The notes beneath the pieces were generated by a model, which ran no database searches, was not told where the DNA came from, and worked only from the letters and a program-made list of their open reading frames with translations. Source: Punctularia strigosozonata HHB-11173 SS5 (Eukaryota > Basidiomycota > Agaricomycetes > Corticiales > Punctulariaceae). Taken from it: a DNA stretch of 64,000 nucleotides. Location: contig NW_006767439.1 of the NCBI RefSeq assembly GCF_000264995.1, forward strand, positions 521,850 through 585,849. Reading direction: 5' to 3'. Positions 1 to 10,212 of the stretch are shown here, piece by piece (position 1 is the stretch's first letter; every line of letters starts with the position of its first letter). The position numbers were made by a program, and so were the translations under genes.

Positions 1-272
1 AACATGGGCGATTCGCGCCAGTTTAACGTTATGTGGCCTCTGCTTTGACTTCTCTGATTCTCTTGTTTTCCTGCTGTGCAGGGATGTCTGTACCATCCAG
101 CCATGGTGGTGCCTCGGAACTACCATATCATAGTAGACTATACCTAGTATCATATTATACCATAACACTTTCCCATGCTATTCATTGTGATCCTGTGCGG
201 CACATATATCCGACAATCCAGGATCAAGGCGCCGAGGTAAGGAAACGAGCAATTCGGAAGTATAAAACAGGA
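1..272. other. 5' edge, no gene seen
   Basis: The stretch downstream of VPS16 at the window edge. The open frames here have no recognisable protein features and no ATG that leads into a plausible exon. It may hold the VPS16 3' untranslated region, since VPS16 ends at 273 on the minus strand. Confidence 0.4.
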
Positions 273-3200
273 CTACTTCATGGAATTGGCGATCGCATCC
301 AATTCTCGCGATATTACGGAGTTCGGAGCACTCTTGCGCAGTTGTCTATGCACATGGACCGGCTGGTCAGAATATATGCACCAGATCGCGACGTCGAACA
401 ATACGCACTCCAGTTTCAGTTTATCATTGCGCTCCTTGCACTCCTTGCCAGCTGCACGCCAATCTCCGCATTCGATATATAAATCTACGCGTTTGTTGGA
501 TTCGCAACGCGCGACGTAAGTAGCTGCTTCCCTTGGGTGACCTTTCTCCAATAGATGCCGGACGAACGGTTCGTATCCGATAGGACTCCGCTTTGACTTG
601 GCAAACGTCTCCAAACCATCCCAGTCGCTTAGGGCTGTCAACGCCTGCAGCTTGACATACCAGAATCTGTACATCCGTCATTGGCATACTGCACGGGCTG
701 ACCTGAGACAACGCTTACCGCTTGTCAGGCACCTTGAAGTCGGACTTGAGCTTGTCAGCTTTCTTCGGATAACCGTTGAGCAGGCATGCTCTGATGGTTT
801 CGTTCACGCTCGTCCCGAACGCAGCAATTTTGCCATCGGACTCCTTCTCCAGTTGTTGCTGCGCAGCGAGCAAACGCACATTTTCATCCATCATCTGTGA
901 ACTGATGAATTCACACTCAGGGCACATGTTTGTAAGTGCACCGCACCTTCGCCTCAAAGGACCGATCCTTATCCTCCGAGAAGAATTTCTGGGCAGCTTT
1001 GATGCACGAGATCTTTGCAAATGGATCCTATCGTCCTGATGTTTGTTATAGATTCTCAGCAGTGCATGCGCGGAAACTTACGGATACGGCAGCTGCCTCC
1101 TCAAGGGAGAGGACGGCACTCTCCACACGACGATCATCGGAATAGTAGAAATCCCGCAACATCTCCCGATTCTGTTGGCGCGCGTAGACCTGCAACAATT
1201 TGTTGGCCGGTGCGAGTCGTTCTCCGCCATCCTCGATTAGTCGGAAGAACGACCCGAGCGGCAATCGCTTGTGTAGATGCAGCAAGACATGATAAACTGG
1301 AGGTTAACAAAGCCCTTGAGCGAACCCATGAGATCGATAATGAGCAGGTCATACCTAAGTCGGTGTCGCCACTGTCAACGGCTTTTGCCAGCGCGAGTCG
1401 ATCTTCCTTCATGCTGAGCAGTAGCGGAACTTGATCCGACGCTCTCGGTTCATAGTCAAGGAGCTACCCATGAGTTTGAATGTCGATAGTCTGAGTGGAC
1501 AAACAATAGGGAATTACCTTCGTCGCAAGGCCAGCACGGCCTACCTCCCAAGCTCGTTTGGCGATTTCGGCGTAGTTCGCGGATCCACCACCAAGCTCAC
1601 GGAATTTCTTGACGATCAACGCACAAACCTCATCATCGGTCGTTCCACCCTCAGTGTCTCCTGCTGAAGGTTTGGCACGGGCAATCTTAGCGCATGCCCA
1701 GTGACGCAAGACCGTGTCGGGCTTCAGTGAGAGGTAATTGGATATCCGCAACGCGAGAAGGTGAAGGTTGCGAGCCGTCAGGCGTGAAATCAAATGAGAT
1801 GGAGAAGCAAGAGTATATCTGATGACCATGAGCCATGAGGAATGCTTGTAGTTAGGATTAACGACCCACTCGGCGTAAGTGATAGGGATGCCGATTTCAT
1901 GGAACCTGACGGCGTTTAGGACTTTCAGAGTCTGACCCATGTTCACGAAGTCGGTCGGATCATAGAGATCGAGGAAACCTCGCCCAAACTTGGCTGCCTG
2001 TCTATGTCAGTAAGGAAAAGTCGAGTCCTGATCATACTAACGGTATGACTTACACTCAACAGCTTCCGTTGCCATTGGGGCTCCCATTCGCGACCAGCGG
2101 CATCAATGCAATCATTAACGGCGGCGGCAAGCTCCGGTCTGATACTTCGGATGCTGTCGTCCGCTTTGGGTGACCGACGGGCGAAGCTCTCCCAAGCATC
2201 GTACAGTATGGCAGCAGGCGAGGTTGACCCAGGTCGGAAGATAGACAGGGTAGATGCTGGGGTTCAATGTCAGAGCGCAAAACGGCACGGTGAGATGTCC
2301 CTTACAAGGAACCTTCTCCACGAAGTCGCAGGAGTCAGGGCCTATGATGCGAACACCATCCGGTTCAGTAATGGCGAATGTTGGTCCAGAGTAGTAGTAA
2401 CTGCCAAGTGAAGGTCAGATAGCTAGTCTCCAATGCCATGTCGTCGACACTGACCGTAGTGTGTCGCCAAACGGCCCCACAAGGACAGCCATGACATCCC
2501 ACGTAACCAGTATCGCATCGTTACCACACCATTCTACTTGTCTAACATCGTTCGCCGAGCTAACGGTGTTCACATCGAATTCTGCCAGATTACGTTGGAG
2601 GTCGCTGGAGACTACCCAAAGGGTGCCTGAGGATGTAAGGAGGGCAAGGGATTTCCCATTCGGCGATGGCGCGATATGCGAGAACGGACCGCGTCCAAGG
2701 CGCTGATCGGTGCTGGACAAAGTGTCTACGGAGATGATGGTGGTGTCCACAGAGAGAAGAACTTCGGCATATCGAGATATGGCGAGGTCGGGAGGTATAA
2801 CAGACCAGGTATGAGGCGGCTGAGAAAGACCTGGGGGTGATGTGAGGTGTTGTTAGGAGCTAGGCCGTCGTTGTAGCTGACCTGGATTGGCGAGACTCAA
2901 AGGCTTTGCCCCTTCCCAGCCCTTGACCTCCATAAAGGTCAGTGACCCCGTCATAGCGACCATGCCACCTTCATATATCCGAGCGTCGACGATACCCGCG
3001 TCTGCAGCCTCTGATCCCAAGGAAAACTGAGTGAATGCGCCTTGAAGGTCGTATATCCGGTAAACTCCTTCGTCGTTGAGCACGACAAGTCTTTCATCCT
3101 GAGCCCACCCAAAGCGAACAATCTTGGCTTGATCCCACTGTTGGTATCGAGTCAGAAAGCCATTTATATCAAAGAGCAGGATATGATCCACACTGAAGAT

Positions 3201-3507
3201 TGCCAGACCCTCTCCTGCCGGAGAATACACTTGGATCTGTCCCCTGGCATAAATCGTGGCTGAGTTGCTCAACTGTATCACTTTCGATGTATCGCGTAGT
3301 AGTGCTGAACGTAATTTGTGTCATCTGACTGATACACGCAAGAGAAGGCTCAAGGTATTCACCAAGAGGGCCGCCATACCGACAACCGGCCACAATATGA
3401 TCGCTCAGGTTGGGCAGCTGTCTTGCGATGGAGTAAACCTCCTGTCGCCTATAGAAGACTTTGCCATCCTGCATGGCCTCCCATGTTGTGGTTGGATGAT
3501 CTGCCAT
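273..3507 (-). CDS. VPS16: Vps16, HOPS/CORVET core subunit
   Basis: Vps16 is a core subunit of the class C Vps complexes (HOPS and CORVET) that tether membranes before fusion at endosomes and the vacuole. The ATG at 3507 opens with the family-typical start [20 protein letters not shown]. The N-terminal half carries the Vps16 beta-propeller-like region, with stretches such as [16 protein letters not shown] and [19 protein letters not shown]. The C-terminal half carries the helical region, including [14 protein letters not shown] and [16 protein letters not shown]. Roughly ten introns of 50-60 bp separate the exons. The first joins GGPL to [11 protein letters not shown]; the last (about 340-402) joins KLKLE to [15 protein letters not shown], ending at TAG 273-275. 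All parts are collinear and in order, and I see no breaks. The assignment rests on recognition of the full family pattern. Confidence 0.93.
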
Positions 3508-4195
3508 GATCCCAAGCAGTCACTAGTAACGGCACGGCCAGGATCTGTGTTGCACCGCTCAAATTCGGACTGAGAGCGCGCGAGACTGGGAGCGGCGAAC
3601 ACGGCATTGATTCACGTGATCGCTCCGGGTGAACGGAGCGGTAGCCGTAGATGCCGCCTTCATCTGGGTAGGTAGGTAGGATCATCGGTGATCATGAAGG
3701 TGTGGCATCGCAGGTGGTTCTGACTCACCACACGTTTTCACCTAGGTTCCCTCCTACCCATCGAATTCAAAAGTATGGTGCAGTGAGCAGCATGAACTCC
3801 AACAAACTGGATACGGTACGGTCTGAACGTGACACACGCGATGCGCACGACCACCTCGTCCGTCCACGCAACCAGCGCGGTGACCATCTATTCCAGCAGG
3901 TTGCCATATTGCAGCATGTGAGGAATGGAGGAACATGGCAGAGGCGGAGAGAGAAGCAACCCAGCGACCGAATTTGCTTTCACCAACTTACTCCGCCTTG
4001 TCTAGGGGCGCTTCGAGTAACGGAGCGAATATCAACTATCTCCTGTAGTACAAATATGTGTGTAGCACAAGCGACGCTCATGCCTGACACACTACCATAC
4101 AATGTGGAGGGCCGCATCTCGCTGTCAAACCAACTGAACATGCCGCTGTCTGGGTGGGTTCCGACCAACATCAAGCACTTACAACCTTGTCCTCC
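3508..4195. other. Intergenic, VPS16 upstream region / P450 3' side
   Basis: About 690 bp between the VPS16 start codon and the stop of the P450, which is transcribed in the same direction. It contains a short GTAGGTAGGTAGG run near 3668 and no convincing coding exon. It presumably holds the VPS16 promoter and the P450 3' untranslated region. Confidence 0.4.
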
Positions 4196-6325
4196 TTACG
4201 CACTAGGCAACGAGCGGATCATAGATGCTACCTGCGGTGAGCGCGGTTCAATCCTACATCCGAAAGGTTTGGGATAGCTATATGGTACACGTCCGAAATC
4301 AGTATCCCTATACATCGTCATTGGCAGAGAAAAGAATGCATACCTCAGGAAACCGGTTGTGTACTCGTCCGAGGGCTCATGATTATTTCCATCCTTGTCG
4401 ACAGACTTCTCAATTTTAAAACAAGCCAATGCAACTGCCATGAAAATGTAGAGCGAGTCTAAAGCGAAGAATCTTCCAGGACACATCCGTCTAAAACGCC
4501 TGATTAATACATCAAGACGCCCACACACATGGTAGATCAGAGCACCTGCCCCAGCCGAATGCCGCATCAGGATCTGGGTTGGGAGATGGTCCCATGAAAC
4601 GGTCTGGGTTGAATGAGAACGGGTCCGGATATATCGTCTCGTCGTGCAATATAGCCCTGTCGATCCCTTAAATATCCGTAACACGGTTGATGTCCCGGAA
4701 TCTCACCAGTTGTTCGCACTAACAATAGACCCTTTGGGGATGCGATAACCGAAGGCAACGTCGTCCTCGACGACGCGATGAGGGACGCCTGTGAGGATGC
4801 GTCAAGACTTGATTCTGTACCTGGGTACGACTACGTACCTAACGGGACAGCAGGGTTCCAACGCAAGCATTCTTTGACGATCGCACGCAGGTAGGGTATT
4901 TCATCGGAGAAGTCAGGAAGCCGATCCTCCTTCACTACGGCGCAAATATCCTCGTACGCCCTTTCTTGAATTGCGGGAAACAGCGTCATGGCAAGGTAGA
5001 ATGAACACAGTGTTGACAAGCTCTGAATATCGCAATGAGTACAATCTGTGACGAAGGATGCGTTCACCAGAAATCTTCACCGTGTCAGCCCCTGCCCCGT
5101 ACAAGACAGCGGTGCTACATTTCAGCGTCATTTCTGTCTCTTCTCGGTCCTGTCTCTCTTGCGCATCGTCCATATCTGAATATAACTGCTGTGTTATGCA
5201 TTCGTCTGCAGTGCCCTGTTTCTCGGCATCAAGCAAGTTCAATGGTCCACGTGTCACGATGCGCACTTGCATCTTCACATATTCAACCGGCTCGTGGAGT
5301 AGCCTCTGGCCATCCTCGTACCAATGATGCGCCTTACGCTTAAAACCTGCTCCGGGGAACCATGACGGAACAAAACGGACTAGTGGCAAGTAATTGGATG
5401 TCATCAGCAGAGATATTGTAACCAATGGGCAAACCTACGCAGGGGAAGCGCATCCACTAGATACTGGCCCGTATTGAGGGACTCGTTCGCATATCTATTG
5501 ATCAGCTCCGCAAGTTCAATCCACCTGTCGCCCTTCGATTCTACACGAATGCTGTATGTCACATCGAGAATATTCGCTCCAATCGCGCTCGAAAGAGCAT
5601 CATACAATGAGATGAATAGTGGCACAGAAAGACACAGGTCACGTACGTGCGGCTTCTGTCCCAGAAGTCACCCGGATCGTCGAGTAGTGACTGCACAAGG
5701 GCGTGGGAAGCTTGCTCCTGTTTTCGGCGCCATTGTTTGGTCTTCTCCGCGCCGAGAGTGTGGTGAATTTGGGCTCTGCACGCCTTCCATCGTGGATTGC
5801 AAGGCATCAATGCTACGTTCCAATTGGCCCAGCCTGCACTACACATCATGTGAATCAATGGTCTTCGACACCGCGTAGATATCAACATACAGCTCTCCGA
5901 TCATCATCAACACCGGCCTACGGATTTATGATTCATCACGAGCGCCGAATAAAATCCTGAGTACGAACCGGTCCGAGTAAATTGCAGACTTCTTCACGAA
6001 CAACTCCGAAGCAGCGCGTGCAGTATTAACTACAATGAAATTGGTGTTGAGTGCCCTCAAGTAGATGAGGTCGGAACCTAACGATTCGCAAATGATGAGC
6101 GAGTGAGTGACAAGCTGGGAAATCGAAACAACCGTATTCTTGACCCCATTCGCGGTATTTGACCCAAGGGAGCTCTTTGGGGACATCAAAGAGATTGTTG
6201 ACAAGAGGTAGACCTGTCGGCCCCGGTGGTAGAGGAAGCGAATGTTTTCTGACGAGACGGAAGAGCAGCGCGGAAAAAATTAAGAGCACGGAAGCTGTAG
6301 CGATTGCCTTCACGCCGTTTTCCAT
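4196..6325 (-). CDS. Cytochrome P450 monooxygenase
   Basis: A haem-thiolate monooxygenase, presumably anchored in the ER membrane and using NADPH-P450 reductase; the substrate is unknown. The ATG at 6325 starts MENGVKAIATASVLLIFSAL, a membrane anchor, followed by the proline hinge LPLPPGPTGLP. Further on are helix-C-type WKACRAQIHHTLG, an I-helix-like AVLYGAGADTV, the K-helix YLRAIVKECLRWNP (ExxR motif ECLR), the PERF-type FNPDRFMG, and the haem loop FGWGRRMCPGRFFA with the Cys ligand. The haem loop is rebuilt across an intron (donor in the GGC TGG GGC AG codons, acceptor TTTTAG near 4497). The C-terminus YPKPFGCRIEPRS is typical of basidiomycete P450s. About eight introns are needed and each junction restores frame. 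I see no stop codon or frameshift, so this copy appears functional. Confidence 0.92.
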
Positions 6326-6790
6326 TGTCAACGATCCAAGACCAGAACAGGTTATCGGTACAGCTCCGTACGATCCACATCTATCGAGGTCACTATATAG
6401 CTCGGAGATAAGTAGATTTCCGCCCACGAATATGGAGCTGATGAGCACGTTACATGGGAGCAACATCGATTCCTATTATCAAATTGGCTGACGTCCGTCC
6501 AATGAACCTATGTAAAGGCGGGGCGCGGGTAAAGGTTTGTCGTAAATAACTCGAGCTTGGGCCCATGGCATGTCTCGCCGCTGCTTCCCTGCCTCTTTTA
6601 GGACAGAAAGGTACACAAGGAAGAGCACCTGTGCATCCAGAAGGTACCTAATCAGTTGGCCTCCGCATTCACGGTTTCTTGTTTGATGGGCGAGGGAACC
6701 AGAAACACGCCAAACCCCAGTTGACGCACTGCAATGGACGGACTAGAACAGTACTCTTCACAGGCGTTTCGTAATTGGCTGGCTCACACA
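6326..6790. other. Intergenic, P450 promoter side
   Basis: Region upstream of the P450 start codon. The C-terminal exon of the neighbouring broken gene (6791-7757) would be expected here by comparison with its intact paralogue at 8117-8587, but I see no match. That part appears to have been lost. Confidence 0.4.
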
Positions 6791-7757
6791 TCATCTCCTG
6801 CATCGATCCATGCACCTGCGCCTATGTGTCTTGCATCGATGGAACAGGCCTCCACGATACGCACGCACGGAGGGGTGAGAGGGCTGCGGCAGGATCTGAT
6901 GCGTCAAGGAAATAGCGAAACTGAAGTCGGTCACTCGTTTGGCTTCTTTGTATTTGCGCTTGAATTTTCTCTCCTTGGAGTCCGCATCCCGTTTCGGGTC
7001 CCTACGCCGACCTCGTTCGAACCTGATGCCCCGCTCTTTGTCGCAGCAATGCCGATGACCGCCACGTCCGTCGAAGTGGATGTGGACATGGGCATCGTAT
7101 TCCATACCATACCATACCTCACGGTCAGAACGTTTGGCTTTCTGTTCGCGACGTGACCGCCGGTCACGTTTTTCGAGGTGCGTGCCAGTGCATTGTATGG
7201 ACGATTGTCGGGGGTGTAGTGGCATGCTCGATCGTCAACCGGTACACATCAGGAAAAACCGGATTTGCTAAAAGCCTCCTAAAAGGTACTAAAACGTGCT
7301 TATTTAGTAGCTTTAGAGGGTTTCGGTACCCAATAAGCGACTCTTTCGATAGTCCGATTTTTCCTGATGCAAGGCCTCGGCTGCAGGATCACAACAGTTA
7401 GTTCAGACGTCATTACCAAAGGAACAAATCTTGCGGAAACTCACCAGCTTCGTTTAGGTGCTGGTCCCTTGAAACAACTCTTCCGTCTCTGCCGACGATG
7501 CACTCTACGTGGTAGGGAGTGAATGGAGGAGACACATTGGCGGTGGCGGCGGTGGCGGCGTCGGCGAAGATGTCAACTGGTGTGCGGATGCTTTCCTCGA
7601 AAGAAGGAGGAGGGCCGTAATCGCCGGATTCGGAGGCATGATTCAAGTTCGACTCGCAGGATGAGCCAACCCGCGAGCTCGAGGATGTCTTGGATACCTC
7701 GGAGACTTCGTCCAAGCGGATCATCTCGGAAACAAGCTGAAGAGCGCGACTATCCAT
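6791..7757 (-). pseudogene. Broken paralogue of the 8117-9664 gene
   Basis: A decayed second copy of the unknown family at 8117-9664. Exon 1 (7757 or 7724 downward) keeps the matching start MIRLDE, the PPPSFEES motif and DQHLNEAGE, and has a normal GTGAGT donor near 7440. The second exon starts with the expected EAL codons but is interrupted at once by a 123-bp inverted-repeat element at 7247-7369, which brings an in-frame stop. After the element, RLTIEHATTPPTIV matches RRFIVQHGSTPPTFV of the paralogue. A one-base frame change then leads into IQCTGTH, AHVHIHFDG and VTDFSFAISLTHQIL, matching FRCKGTH, THVHLHFGS and VTDFNFLISISPHIL. The last exon (matching 8117-8587) is absent. A truncated exon-1 product is possible, but a full-length protein is not. 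Confidence 0.8.
7247..7369. mobile_element. MITE-like element with 17-bp inverted termini
   Basis: The left end CATCAGGAAAAACCGGA (7247-7263) and the right end TCCGATTTTTCCTGATG (7353-7369) are inverted repeats with one mismatch in 17. The interior has no coding potential. The element sits inside the second exon of the broken gene at 6791-7757. Aligning that exon with the intact paralogue shows that removing the element plus a duplicated dinucleotide (TG on the coding strand) restores an uninterrupted frame reading EALYRLTIEHA. This supports real insertion with a 2-bp target duplication. I cannot name the superfamily. Confidence 0.65.
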
Positions 7758-8116
7758 AACGATATCTATGTGCTGCGCGATCATATGCTGCGAGGCCGAA
7801 GTGGTTCGTCAGCTCCCGGCAAGGTTCGTGGACTGTATCCTTCCCAGCGTCATGTTGGTCAAGCATGTCGGAAAAAGCTGGACTACGAGCGAGAGCTGCG
7901 CCGAAGTCATATTGGGTATGTTGAAGTAGAAAGATCGCAGCCAGAGAGAAGGCGAAGCCGACGCAGCATCGTGGTACTACTTTACATACCATGTAGAGTA
8001 CAACAGTACAAACACTTCATGTCAGTTACATCAGACACGCAACGAAAGCTAGCACTAGTGAAGGCAAACAATTGGGACTCATGTAATCCTGATAGTTCAT
8101 TGGTCGTCTCCATGTC

Positions 8117-9664
8117 CTACAAACCCAGGGGTTGAAGCACTACATATCCTCCTAGGTCCATCCCAGCCCTCATCGCCATCCCCTCCAACGGCATGGTCAT
8201 CGGTACTTCGCTCTTCATTCTCCCAAGCACGCATGTCCGAATGGTTGGTTCCCAACTCCTGAACCATTCCCCCTCCTTCGCGCCCTCTTCTCCACTGCCT
8301 CCTTCCACAGTCGTAGTTCGCCTGAGCGACCATACGCCCCTCGCTACGTCCCAGCGCCCCGCCCACTCCTTCGCGCCTGGCCATCCAATCCACGCCAACA
8401 TCCCGACAGACCACCAATAAGCGCCGCCCAACCACCGCGAACTGATACTGTCCTGCCTGACGACGACCATATTGGACGCTTCAGGGAGAGGGACGAAGGT
8501 AACGGAGACGTCGCCAGTGTAGCCGGTGGCTAGGATAGAGGCGTGCACGGCGGTCGTGAGTCCAGGGATGTTCCACCCTCTCAGAATCTATCGACATCGT
8601 ACATCAGCGCCGTGCAAGCGGGAAGAGGGAAATAGTGTACCTTCTTATATACGAATTCCTTGACACCTTTGCTGCTATTGCAGTACTCCTCACACGCCTC
8701 TCTAAGCCTCCTTGCCCAAACCTCCTCTCCCGTTTTCGACCCCTCCGCTTCCCACCGTACGCCGTGCTCATTTTCCGGTTCACTCCCATGTGACGACACG
8801 CTCCCTCTACTGACTCGCCCGTTCTCATCAACGAGCTGGGTTTCGCGGGTCAGGTTACCGCGATAAGTGGCAACAGATCCGGGCAGGACGCGGTGCGAGA
8901 GCCGCTCGAGGATATGCGGCGAGATGGAGATGAGGAAGTTGAAGTCTGTAACATGCTTGGTTTGAACGTTGGGTTCGCTCTCAGTCTTGCGATCCTTGCC
9001 ACGTTGGCGCCGCGAAGCTGCGGTTACATTCGCGTCTTCGCCAGTAGCAGAGTCGGAGGATGAGTCGTCGTCTACCCTTGAACGAGGTCGACGAGGACGC
9101 CGGCCCCCGCTGTCCTCCTGAACGCTCCCAAAGTGAAGATGCACGTGGGTAGAAACGCTCGGTTCGGGCTGTTCCACGATCTCGCGTGAGCTTGACGTGC
9201 TATGCTTCCAGTTCGGGCCGTCCGATTCGATGTAGGTCTCGGTATGCGTTCCCTTGCAACGGAACACGAAGGTCGGCGGCGTTGAGCCGTGTTGCACTAT
9301 GAATCGGCGCAAGGCTTCGGCTACATGATTGTCGTAAGGTGATCAGAGCAAAGATTGGGCGCACGTAGGGCAGAAACGTACCATCCTGATTAAGATGTTG
9401 ATCCGTGGACACGATCTTTCCATCCTTGTTCACCGTGTACTCGGCATGGTACGGGGCGGATGCAGGAGCGTTGGCGACGAGGTCGTCGTCCAAATCGATC
9501 AACAGGTGTTCAGACGCTCTCCGAACAGATTCCTCAAACGAAGGTGGTGGGCCAACTGCCGGAGCAGTACTGATGTGGTTGGCACGGGACGATCCCGATG
9601 GCCCAGCGGCGGACGAACTCGAGGATGAGGAGGGAGTCTTGGAGTCTTCATCCAGAAGAATCAT
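8117..9664 (-). CDS. Conserved protein of unknown function (intact copy)
   Basis: I do not recognise a named function. Three exons (9664-9382, 9320-8641, 8587-8117) add to 1434 nt, giving 477 aa with clean junctions. The N-terminus is Ser/Ala-rich and carries PPPSFEESV, then PYHAEYTVNKDGKIVSTDQHLNQD and ALRRFIVQHGSTPPTFVF, a Cys-containing RCKGTHTET stretch, a charged low-complexity middle (residues around 150-210), and a conserved-looking VTDFNFLISISPHILERL. The C-terminal exon is Trp-rich (WLGGAYWW, WIGWPGAKEW) and may include a membrane-associated segment. No signal peptide is visible. A broken tandem paralogue lies just downstream at 6791-7757. Both copies share the intron after the HLN motif, so the family arose by duplication after that intron was in place. 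Confidence 0.8.
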
Positions 9665-10212
9665 GATGGTATGGGGAGAGATATCCTTGACGAGAGAGGT
9701 GGAAGGGCACAGTCATGGTTCTCCGCTTTTGAGGCGAATATGCTGCAGCGTTCGGATCGCTACGGGCGAGCTTATGCTGCGCGTCGCAGTACGTCGTTCA
9801 CACCGGAACACGTAGGGACACGTAGGTGGTTCATCGTGTGGTTGCTGATAGCTGGGCAGCAGTCATGCGTTCGCAGACAAGACACCAGCATGCTCTTGGA
9901 GACACAGAAACTGGAGCGTAAATTCAAGGAGGACGTTCACGTTGATGGTCGAGGAGGAGAATGGCTGTGTTGGTGCTTGGCCTTCCGGAGTCCGACCGGC
10001 GACTACGACGTAAACAGCGCTCACCGTCCCACTACTGGCGCCCATCCGCCTCAAGGCGCAAGGCAATCGTTTGTGTGCATCTCCTCTAGAGACCCATCTG
10101 CTTCCACCTAAAACGCCGCGCGTTTCTCAAGCACGAGCAGCTTAATCGTCTGCAACGGAATTCATACGCCACAGGCTAGCAGCCCCTGGACCGCGACGTT
10201 CGGGCTGAGGCC
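9665..10212. promoter_or_regulatory. Divergent promoter region (unknown gene / ATG11)
   Basis: A 548-bp gap between two divergently transcribed start codons at 9664 and 10213. No gene is evident. The long frames running through it lack recognisable features. It must contain both 5' untranslated regions and promoters, but no clear TATA box stands out. Confidence 0.4.

Noticed and set aside
3702-4277. 191-aa plus-strand frame between VPS16 and the P450
   Set aside because: No domain features. It overlaps the last exon of the P450 on the opposite strand and has no supporting splice context.
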